Below are positions 51,070 through 58,006 of a DNA stretch of 62,712 bases, in pieces; the first letter of the stretch is position 1, and each line of letters starts with the position of its first letter. The stretch spans positions 1 through 62,712 of the forward strand of contig NZ_BCYY01000027.1 of NCBI RefSeq assembly GCF_001598435.1, read 5' to 3'. The notes under the pieces are model-generated. The model was not told where the DNA came from and did no database searches. It worked only from the letters and a program-made list of their open reading frames with translations. The DNA comes from Sphingomonas pituitosa NBRC 102491 (GTDB lineage: Bacteria > Pseudomonadota > Alphaproteobacteria > Sphingomonadales > Sphingomonadaceae). Position numbers and translations under genes: made by a program.

Positions 51070-51095
51070 ATAAATTCATTTATGGCAATATGCCA
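51070..51095. promoter_or_regulatory. Two dyads between the LysR and aldehyde dehydrogenase genes
   Basis: ATAAA-TTCA-TTTAT (51070-51083) abuts TGGCA-ATA-TGCCA (51083-51095). Both lie in the divergent promoter region, where an LTTR recognition and activation site are expected. The assignment is positional. Confidence 0.45.
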
Positions 51096-51158
51096 CAACC
51101 GCTTTTGGTATCGTCTCCACAGCCCGGCTATCTCGACGCCACACAAGGAGACGAGCAA

Positions 51159-52577
51159 ATGGCTTCCCCACAGACGATATCCGATCTGCATGCGATCGTA
51201 GAGGCGATGAAGAAGGCGCATCTTGACGCCGGGCCGACCGACTCCGCGCTGCGCCGCGACCGGCTTGACCGCGCGATCCGTCTGCTGACCGAAAACCATG
51301 TCGACCTCGCCAAGGCGATGTCCGCTGATTTCGGCAACCGCAGCATCTACCACTCCACGACCGCCGACATCGCGACCACCGTCGCGACGCTGCGCCACGC
51401 GCACGACCATGTCGACGCCTGGATGCAACCCGAGCCCGCCGAGGTCATCAGCCCCGGAATGCGCGCCTGGATCGCGCCGCAGCCTCTGGGCGTGGTGGGC
51501 GTGATCAGCCCCTGGAATTTCCCGATCAACCTCGCCTTCGGCCCGCTAGCGGGCGTGCTCGCGGCCGGCAACGTCGCGCTGCTCAAGCCCTCGGAGATCA
51601 CCGAGCGCACCTCCGAACTGCTCGCCGAGCGGATCGCGCATTATTTTGATCCGATGGAAATCGCCGTGGTGCTGGGGGATGCTGCGCTGGGTGCGGCGTT
51701 CAGCGGCCTGCCGTTCGATCATCTGGTGTTCACCGGCAGCACTACCGTCGGCCGCCACGTGATGCGCGCCGCGGCGGAAAATCTGGTGCCGGTCACGCTT
51801 GAACTGGGCGGCAAGTCCCCGGTGGTGATCGACAGCGATGCCGACATCGTCACCGCCGCCGAGCGCACGCTCACCGTCAAGATGTTCAACGCCGGGCAGA
51901 TCTGCCTCTCGCCCGACTATGTGCTGCTGCCGGAAGCGCAGGTGGACGCGTTCGTCGCGGCCGCGCAGGCGTTCGTCGCGGCCAGCTATCCCGCCGTCCA
52001 GGCCAATCCTGATTACACCTCGATCATCGCGGACCGGCATTTCGACCGGCTGGTGGCGCTGGTCGCCGATGCCGAGGCCAAGGGCGCGAGGGTGATCAGC
52101 CTCGCCCCCGCCGGCGAACCCGCCTATGACCGCAGCACCCGCAAGATCGCCCCGATCCTGCTACTGGACGTCGATGACGGGATGACGGTGATGCAGGAAG
52201 AGATCTTCGGCCCGATCCTGCCGCTGCGCAGCGTTGCCGACCCGGCCGAGGCGACGGCGTACGTCAACGCGCATCCGCGCCCGCTGGCGGCCTATTATTT
52301 CGGCGAGGATCCGGCACGCCAGCAGGCCTTCGCCGCCGCCACCACCTCGGGCGCGCTCGTGATCAACGACATCATGTGCCATGTCTCAATGGACAGCCTG
52401 CCCTTCGGCGGCGTGGGACCTTCGGGCATGGGCGCCTATCACGGCATCCACGGTTTCCGCCGATTCAGCCACGCCAAGCCCGTGGTGGTGCAGAGCCCCG
52501 ACGGCGCCAGCAACCTGCGGCTGCGCATGCCCTATGCCGACAAGCTCGTCGCGCTCACCGCGATGCTGCAGGCCTGA
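51159..52577 (+). CDS. Coniferyl-aldehyde dehydrogenase-like ALDH
   Basis: A 472-residue aldehyde dehydrogenase close in length and pattern to the CalB/coniferyl-aldehyde subgroup. The catalytic Cys is in FNAGQICLSPDYV and the Glu in TLELGGKSPVV. NAD-binding PWNFPINL and GSTTVGRHVM are conserved. It oxidises aromatic or aliphatic aldehydes to acids with NAD(P). ATG at 51159 follows AAGGAG. LysR divergent gene and downstream DJ-1 gene suggest an aldehyde-stress or lignin-aromatic unit. Confidence 0.9.
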   Translation: MASPQTISDLHAIVEAMKKAHLDAGPTDSALRRDRLDRAIRLLTENHVDLAKAMSADFGNRSIYHSTTADIATTVATLRHAHDHVDAWMQPEPAEVISPGMRAWIAPQPLGVVGVISPWNFPINLAFGPLAGVLAAGNVALLKPSEITERTSELLAERIAHYFDPMEIAVVLGDAALGAAFSGLPFDHLVFTGSTTVGRHVMRAAAENLVPVTLELGGKSPVVIDSDADIVTAAERTLTVKMFNAGQICLSPDYVLLPEAQVDAFVAAAQAFVAASYPAVQANPDYTSIIADRHFDRLVALVADAEAKGARVISLAPAGEPAYDRSTRKIAPILLLDVDDGMTVMQEEIFGPILPLRSVADPAEATAYVNAHPRPLAAYYFGEDPARQQAFAAATTSGALVINDIMCHVSMDSLPFGGVGPSGMGAYHGIHGFRRFSHAKPVVVQSPDGASNLRLRMPYADKLVALTAMLQA

Positions 52578-52586
52578 ACCAATATC

Positions 52587-52609
52587 GCCCGCCGCGGGTT
52601 GCGGCGGGC
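52587..52609. terminator. Hairpin after the aldehyde dehydrogenase gene
   Basis: A perfect 9-bp stem (GCCCGCCGC / GCGGCGGGC) with a 5-base loop lies 9 bases after the stop codon, and 20 bases ahead of the DJ-1-like gene. It may be a partial terminator or an RNA-stabilising structure within an operon. Confidence 0.45.
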
Positions 52610-52629
52610 CCCCATGAGAGGAACGACCG

Positions 52630-53307
52630 ATGAAGATCCTGATGGTGCTCACCTCGCACGACGAACTCGGCAACACCGGCAAGAAGACCGGCTTCTGGCT
52701 CGAGGAATTCGCCGCCCCCTATTACACGTTTACCGATGCCGGTGCCAAGGTGGTGCTCGCCTCCCCCGCCGGCGGCCAGCCGCCGCTCGACCCCAAGAGC
52801 GACCTGCCCGATTTCCAGACCGAGTTCACCCACCGCTTCAAGGCCGATCCGGCGGCGCAGGCGGCGCTGGCCAGCACGGTGAAGCTGGAAACGATCGACC
52901 CGGCCGATTTCGACACCGTCTTCTATCCGGGCGGCCATGGCCCGCTGTGGGACCTCGCCGGCTCCGAAACCTCGATCCGGCTGATCGAAACCTTCGAGCG
53001 CGCCGGCAAGCCGATCGGTTTCGTCTGCCACGCCCCCGGCGCGCTGCGCCATGTAAAGGCAGCGGACGGCGCGCCGCTGGTGCAGGGCCGCCGCGTCACT
53101 GGCTTCACCAATGGCGAGGAAGCTGCGGTCGAGCTGACCGATGTGGTGCCGTTCCTGATTGAGGACGAGTTCCAGAAGCTCGGCGCACACTATGAAAAGG
53201 GCCCGGACTGGGCACCGTTCCTCGTCACCGATGGCAAGCTGATCACCGGACAGAATCCGGCCAGCTCCGAATTGGTTGCCAAGGCGCTGCTCGAGCAGCT
53301 CGCTTGA
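52630..53307 (+). CDS. DJ-1/PfpI family protein
   Basis: A 225-residue Hsp31-type protein. The elbow VCHAPGALRHVK contains the Cys, and FYPGGHGPLWDLA is the preceding glycine-rich motif. Paralogue of the protein at 46294. GAGAGGA lies upstream of the ATG. With the dehydrogenase upstream it suits a glyoxalase-III or protein-repair role against aldehydes. Confidence 0.85.
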   Translation: MKILMVLTSHDELGNTGKKTGFWLEEFAAPYYTFTDAGAKVVLASPAGGQPPLDPKSDLPDFQTEFTHRFKADPAAQAALASTVKLETIDPADFDTVFYPGGHGPLWDLAGSETSIRLIETFERAGKPIGFVCHAPGALRHVKAADGAPLVQGRRVTGFTNGEEAAVELTDVVPFLIEDEFQKLGAHYEKGPDWAPFLVTDGKLITGQNPASSELVAKALLEQLA

Positions 53308-53984
53308 GTGACGCCAGCGGCGCGGCGGATGTCGCGCCGCTGGTTACTTCAGGTCTTGCGCTCTTAGACTGGACAATGTGATTGCGACGCCAAGGGCAGG
53401 ATGAAGGCGTCGCGAATTGCTTCGGCGGGAGCCGACCTCGCACATCGCCGAGGTTACCGATACGCGACGATGAGAAGGATGTTTTCATTGTGGCTGGAGA
53501 TCCGGTGCAGGGTAACCTCGGTCCTCCTTCCCCGCCGCATTGTTGCGTGGCCGGAACCGCAAGGCGCTGCCCAATATTTGACAAGCTCCATTTCACCAAC
53601 ACCACGGAACGCCGAGAAACGCTGGCATGCCATGAACTTGCCGGGGGCGAGCGGCCAGGCATCAGGAGTCGCCGCCCGCCGCAGGAGGGGGTAAACTAGA
53701 GGTCCTGCACCGGCTTTGGGTCGGACACGGATGGCAGGTTCTGGCGCTAGCAGACCTTCAGGCGTCGGCCGCGGAAGGGCTTATTTTGGTCGGAATCGGA
53801 CGGTCGCGATCTGAGGCAGGCGGGGGATCCAGTGGTAAGGTTGGACTTACGGCGCACCGCGCCTCGCCAAGAACTGCACCAGTGTCGTAGCGAACTGCAC
53901 CAGACGGTGACTGATGCGAAGGGCCGGAATTGCGGAATGTAGCGGCCAATCCCGCGCGGGCTGACCTGGCGGGCGGAGGCCCGC
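53308..53984. other. Gap without a supported gene
   Basis: About 680 bases with only short, unconserved open frames on both strands. Its right end leads into the traG remnant. It probably contains decayed mobile-element sequence. I see no RNA gene or dyad worth naming. Confidence 0.4.
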
Positions 53985-54470
53985 ATGACTCCTACCAAAT
54001 TGCTCATTGGACAGGTCCTGATCGTGCTCGTCATCGTGTTGGCGGGGGTCTGGTTCGCGACGCAGTGGGCAGCGGCGGAACTGGCGTATCAGCCCGAGTT
54101 GGGCAGGCCCTGGTTTGTCGCCTTCGGGCGCCCTTTCTATCGACCCTGGGCACTGTTCGGCTGGTGGTTCTCGTTCGAGGCCTACGCCCCGACGATCTTC
54201 GAAGAAGCTGGCGCCATTGCAGCCACGAGCGGCCTGGTCGGATGCGGGGCAGCAATCTTCGGGTCCCTCTGGCGTGCCCGTCAGCGGCGCCATGTCACGA
54301 CGTACGGCTCTGCCCGCTGGGCAAGTTTTCAGGATATTCGTGCCGCCGGGCTTGTCACTGAACCCGATCCTTTTGGAATGCGGCAAGGCGGGATTCAATC
54401 AGCACCCCCGCTTCGCGGTGACCGGGCGACCGGATGCGCCTATGAGTTCCTCCTGCTTGAACAGGTATGA
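53985..54470 (+). pseudogene. traG: Truncated traG/virD4 coupling-protein gene
   Basis: The first 124 or so residues match the N-terminus of TraG-type conjugative coupling proteins. Two membrane helices are visible (LIGQVLIVLVIVLAGVWFAT, residues 7-26, and IAATSGLVGCGAAIFGS), along with WWFSFEAYAPTIF and the HVTTYGSARWA motif just before where the ATPase core should begin. After RAAGL (about 54354) the frame runs into unrelated sequence and stops at 54470; the Walker motifs are gone. A GGCGGAGG site precedes the ATG. It is a relic of an integrative conjugative element. Confidence 0.8.
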
Positions 54471-54527
54471 CGGCAACAAATGGTTGAGAGACCCACCGGA
54501 GAGAGTGCCGCGATTCGGGCCTAGAAA

Positions 54528-54609
54528 GTACCAAATTGGTTCATCGGGCGAGGGTTTGTGTCCGGGTATCGGACCAGATTTTTTGGTGGGCCACGAGTGG
54601 GCCACGGAT
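54528..54609 (+). repeat. Internal boundary repeat, copy 1
   Basis: These 82 bp (from GTACCAA to GGGCCACGGAT) recur in the same orientation at 62321-62402 with 11 substitutions. The core GATTTTTTGGTGGGCCACGA is identical. It lies between the traG relic and merR, and the second copy directly precedes the right-hand tRNA-derived repeat, so it probably marks an internal junction of a composite island. Confidence 0.7.
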
Positions 54610-54687
54610 TTTCGGTGTCTCAGAGAATGAAGCGCGCCAAGGCGGGCTGCTGATGCATATCGCGCGCCACCGCTTTCATCTTCCTGG

Positions 54688-55361
54688 TCAAGGTCGGATC
54701 GCCACCCGTGGCTTCAAAACCTTCTCCATCCAGCGCCGGGCAAGGTCGATCGCTTCCGGCGAGCGAGGGTTGCCGGTTTTCATCAGTCGCAGCGCTTCTT
54801 CGTGCAGTGCTTCCCAGTCGGCGTCCGCCTGGCTCATTCCGCGGTACGCGTTGGCGTCCAGAGTCGCCTGATCAGCGGAGGAGAAATGCTTTGCCGCAAC
54901 AGCTTCATATGCGGCGCTCAGATCATCGGTGCGCTTGTCGGTCATAGCCGTTTCCTTTGTGAGGTTCATCAGTTCGTCCGAGGAAAGGCTGCCTTGTTGA
55001 GCGAGCTTGGCCCTTGCAGCCGAGAGCAACCTCAGCGCCTCGCTAACTCGCTCCGCTTCCTGGCGCAGCACCTGCTCGTGCAGTTCCAAGAACGTCGCGA
55101 GGTCAGGGAGCCCCTCAGCCAGAAGCTCGGCTATCCGGCTGAGCGAAAAGCCAAAACTCTTCAAGGCGATCACCTGGTGCAGGCGACTGATCTGGTCTGG
55201 ACCATAGACCCGCCAGCCCGCCAGCCCGCCGCCGTCCGCTCGGCGCGGACCAACCCATGTGCCTCGTACAGCCGCAATGCCTTTCCGCTAACGCCAAAGC
55301 GGCGAGCGACTTCGGCGGTACGGAGATAAGGCTCAGTCTTCGCCAACGTTGTGCCCTTCAT
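54688..55361 (-). pseudogene. Frameshifted MerR-family regulator with TipAS domain
   Basis: The N-terminal part (from ATG 55361: YLRTAEVARRFGVSGKALRLYEAHGLVR) is a MerR winged helix, and the C-terminal part (MIALKSFGFSLSRIAELL onward, to 54688) is the dimerisation helix plus a TipAS-like effector domain. Long quotations are part-only. They are in different frames, joined at an 8-bp tandem duplication (55211-55226). Removing one copy restores GWRVYGPDQISRLHQVIALK, the expected MerR sequence. The break looks recent, or could be reversible by slippage. Its neighbour is tonB on the same strand. Confidence 0.8.
55211..55226. repeat. 8-bp tandem duplication inside merR
   Basis: The unit CGCCAGCC occurs twice in a row, followed by CGCC. 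It lies where the MerR reading frame breaks. One unit gives an uninterrupted regulator; two units shift the frame. It is either a single mutation or a contingency repeat. Confidence 0.75.
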
Positions 55362-55514
55362 CGAACGATCTGCTCTATCGGGCCAGCCCCAGGGGCCGGT
55401 GCAAGAGTGAATAGTCGGAAGGGTCAAAGCTCATGTGCTTCAGCCTGTTTATGGGTTTACGCCTTACCAACCTGACCAGTTTTCCGGGACCGCCTCAATC
55501 GGGGGGGGGCTTGG

Positions 55515-56291
55515 TCATTCGATATAGAACTCTACAGGTAGTACCATCTCGAATGGCGCATTCCGGTCCGCAGGAACCGCCGGTAGCGGATCGGCGCGTC
55601 GGATCGTTTCCAGCGCGCCCTTGTCGAGCGAGCCGAAGCCGGAGCCGCGCAGCACCTGTGCGGAAAGGACGTGCCCGCCCCGATCGATCCACACCCGCAG
55701 ATGCGTCACCCCCTGGTTGGACATCCGCCGTGCGGCAGAGGGATAGCGACGGAACTTCTGGATATGCGCGAGTAGCTGCGCCTCATAGCTGGTGTCGCGA
55801 CCCGAGAGCTGCGGCGCGGGCGGTGCGGGATTGGAGACCGGTGCGGTGGTGGCGGGCGCGGGCGGGCCGGGATCGGGAGCGGGCGGCATCGGCGGGGCCG
55901 CCGATACCGGGATATGCAGCGGCGTCACCATCCGAGGCGGCGGGATCGGCGTGTCCTGCGGTTGGGGCGGGGTCTGTTTGCGCGCGGTCTGGAGCGGGCC
56001 GGGCTTGCGGTCACGCGCGGGCTCGGGCGGGCTGGCGAGCGGCAGCATGTTGACTACCAGCGGAGTTGGTGCGGGCGTTCGCATCACACCTTCGAAGCGG
56101 AGCAGCAGCGGGATCAGCACCAGTGCCAGCAGCAGCACCGACAGGCACAGGCTCATTACCCGGCGCCGCGCCGAAATCGGCACATAACGGCTTGGGGCGG
56201 GGCTGGCGCGCGCTGGAAAGTCGAGGATGGCTGCGTTGCCCTCCGGCACCTGCGCGGGCGTTGCGCCCCGCCGCGCCGTTGCATCGGTCAC
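55515..56291 (-). CDS. tonB: TonB-like energy transducer (HasB type)
   Basis: A 258-residue protein. A cytosolic N-terminus leads to a single membrane helix at about 45-65 (MSLCLSVLLLALVLIPLLL), then a Pro-rich periplasmic linker (about 70-165), and the C-terminal TonB domain (YEAQLLAHIQKFRRYPSAARR and VWIDRGGHVLSAQVLRGSG). Start GTG at 56291 has GGGGAG upstream with good spacing; the longer upstream open frame runs antisense-like through fecR territory and is discarded. Co-oriented with sigma and fecR, it is probably dedicated to the HasR-like receptor across the divergent promoter, as HasB is in Serratia. Confidence 0.85.
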   Translation of the reverse strand: MTDATARRGATPAQVPEGNAAILDFPARASPAPSRYVPISARRRVMSLCLSVLLLALVLIPLLLRFEGVMRTPAPTPLVVNMLPLASPPEPARDRKPGPLQTARKQTPPQPQDTPIPPPRMVTPLHIPVSAAPPMPPAPDPGPPAPATTAPVSNPAPPAPQLSGRDTSYEAQLLAHIQKFRRYPSAARRMSNQGVTHLRVWIDRGGHVLSAQVLRGSGFGSLDKGALETIRRADPLPAVPADRNAPFEMVLPVEFYIE

Positions 56292-56368
56292 CTGCAATCT
56301 CCCCGGGCGCGGTTGCGCCTTGGCTGGTCTTTCCTGGTTAGACGTGTGCGGCACCAAGATGGGGACCT

Positions 56369-57328
56369 TCAAGCGTGCAGAATAATCACGACGGAGCCGA
56401 TCCGGGTGGCGCGCAGGTGGAGCAGGCTCTCCAGCGTGCGCAGCGCTTCCTCGGGATTGTCGACTGCGATCGATCCGCTCACCCGCCGCTCGGAAAGCGC
56501 GCTGCCGACCAGCCGGATAATGCCGGGATGACTGCGTGCCAGTTCCTTGACGACATCGCCCAGCGGCGCATCCTCGAACACCAGCCAGCCCCGTGTCCAG
56601 GCCATCGCCGTGTCGCGGCTCGCCGGGCGGACTGCACCGATCGTGCTGCCCTGATAATGCACCGTCTGCCCCTCGGCGACGCGTGCGCTGGCGCCGCTGT
56701 CGAGCGCGACCTGCACGGCGTGTTCGGTAACGGTGACGTCCGCGGCATCGCCCTGGCGCTGGACGATGAAGCGGGTGCCGAGCGCCGTGGTCGCGCCGCT
56801 GCCCGCATCGACGGTGAACGGTCGGCTGCGATCGGGCGCGACTTCGAATTCGGCGCGGCCACGCAGCAGCTGGACCTCGCGGCGGTTCGCGGTGAAATCG
56901 AGCGCGACGGCGCTGTTGGTGTCGAGCCAGACGCGCGAGCCATCGGCCAGCTGCTCGATCCGCCGTTCGCCGACACCGGTTCGCAGATCGGCCTGGAGCC
57001 GCAACGGTACATCGGCCAGCACGGCGAGCGTGATCGCGGCGGCCAGCGCTGCACCGGCCTGGGCTGTGCGGCGCGGGGTTGGCGCGCGCACGCGGGCGCG
57101 GCGGCGCGGTGCCACTTCGGCGGGCAGGGGCGGCGTACTGGCTTCGGCGACCTTGCCCAGATCGCGCCAGATCGCTTCCATCTCGGCGAGATGCTTGTCG
57201 TGCCGCGGATCCGAGACGCGCCACGCCTCGATCGCCTCGCCTGTGCCCTGCGCGCCGTTGCGGCACAGGTCATCGGCGAGCAGGCGTGCCGCCTGGGCGA
57301 TGATCGCCTTGTCGTCCTCGGGTTTCAT
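56369..57328 (-). CDS. fecR: FecR-type anti-sigma regulator
   Basis: A 319-residue cell-surface-signalling regulator. An N-terminal DUF4880 domain (residues 1-60) contacts the sigma factor. A membrane helix lies near 93-112. The periplasmic FecR domain has RIEQLADGSRVWLDTNSAVAL, part-quoted, and RPFTVDAGSG. A C-terminal DUF4974-like segment follows, ending LRATRIGSVVIILHA. It carries the receptor-occupancy signal from the STN domain of the receptor to the ECF sigma factor. Its ATG overlaps the sigma stop by four bases. Confidence 0.9.
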   Translation of the reverse strand: MKPEDDKAIIAQAARLLADDLCRNGAQGTGEAIEAWRVSDPRHDKHLAEMEAIWRDLGKVAEASTPPLPAEVAPRRRARVRAPTPRRTAQAGAALAAAITLAVLADVPLRLQADLRTGVGERRIEQLADGSRVWLDTNSAVALDFTANRREVQLLRGRAEFEVAPDRSRPFTVDAGSGATTALGTRFIVQRQGDAADVTVTEHAVQVALDSGASARVAEGQTVHYQGSTIGAVRPASRDTAMAWTRGWLVFEDAPLGDVVKELARSHPGIIRLVGSALSERRVSGSIAVDNPEEALRTLESLLHLRATRIGSVVIILHA

Positions 57329-57849
57329 GCCTGCTCCGCCTCCGCCAATCGGCTGTGGCAATGCTGTAATGCCAGGCGGACATGCTTGGCGACGGCGTTC
57401 TGGGTGATTCCCAGCCGCTCCGCGATCTCGGCGCTGGACAGGTCGTGGATACGGCGCAGCACGAACACTTCGCGGCAGCGCGGCGGCAATTCGTCCAGTG
57501 CGAGTTTCAAGCGGCGCAGCCGGTCGCGATCGATCAGCACCTGTTCGGCGTCCGGGGTTTCATCGGGCGTGGTGTCGTCGGGAGGGGCCTCGTGGAAATA
57601 GTCATGCCGCACCCGATCCTTGCGCAATTGATCGATCGCGAGGTTGCGCACCAGCCGGCGCAGGAACGCCCCGCTGTCACGTACGGTAACCCGCTCGTCG
57701 AGTGTCTGAACCCGGAACCACAGGCTCTGTACCACGTCCTCTGCGGCCGGCCCATCACCCAGGATGCGGCGCGCGACGCCCAGCAACGGTCGTCGATTAC
57801 CGATGATCGCGTGCGACAGCATTGCCGTGGTGGAAGGCCATTTCCCCAT
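57325..57849 (-). CDS. fecI: ECF sigma factor, FecI-like
   Basis: A 174-residue ECF sigma factor. Region 2 covers about residues 20-80 (GPAAEDVVQSLWFRVQTL, FLRRLVRNLAIDQLRK). Region 4 is at about 115-165 (LPPRCREVFVLRRIHDLSSAEIAERLG, part, with an HTH). It should direct transcription of the divergent receptor operon when heme is sensed. An iron-box dyad lies 20 bases upstream of its start codon, so iron limitation would also be needed for expression. Confidence 0.9.
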   Translation of the reverse strand: MGKWPSTTAMLSHAIIGNRRPLLGVARRILGDGPAAEDVVQSLWFRVQTLDERVTVRDSGAFLRRLVRNLAIDQLRKDRVRHDYFHEAPPDDTTPDETPDAEQVLIDRDRLRRLKLALDELPPRCREVFVLRRIHDLSSAEIAERLGITQNAVAKHVRLALQHCHSRLAEAEQA

Positions 57850-57868
57850 GCGGCGCGCTTAAACGCAA

Positions 57869-57885
57869 CTGCGAGTTAGTCGCAA
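57869..57885. promoter_or_regulatory. Iron-box-like dyad before the ECF sigma gene
   Basis: CTGCGA-GTTAG-TCGCAA, 11 of 12 arm positions symmetric in the TTGCGA-N5-TCGCAA pattern. It is 20 bases upstream of the sigma gene start on the minus strand, the expected place for a repressor site. Confidence 0.5.
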
Positions 57886-57952
57886 TAGAAAACCCGCAGT
57901 CGCGAAATTTTGCGCTTGCGAAGTCCCGTTGTTGCATTGCCGCACGTCAACC

Positions 57953-57971
57953 TTTGCGACTGCCTCGCAAA
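57953..57971. promoter_or_regulatory. Iron-box-like dyad before the HasR-like receptor
   Basis: TTTGCGA-CTGCC-TCGCAAA is a perfect 7-bp-arm inverted repeat with a 5-base spacer, the best copy of this motif in the window. It lies 36 bases before the receptor ATG, overlapping the probable promoter. Confidence 0.6.
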
Positions 57972-58006
57972 AAGGGGCGCATGAGACAAGAGCAAGGGGT
58001 TAGAAT

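Noticed and set aside
53243..53662. 139-codon minus-strand frame after the DJ-1-like gene
   Set aside because: It overlaps the end of the DJ-1-like gene antisense and is Ser/Arg/Pro-rich with no domain; most likely chance.
54399..54605. Two similar minus-strand frames (MAHSWPTKKS here and MAPSWPTKKS near 62398)
   Set aside because: Similarity comes only from the underlying 82-bp DNA repeat. Beyond the repeat the proteins diverge at once, so I do not call a gene family.
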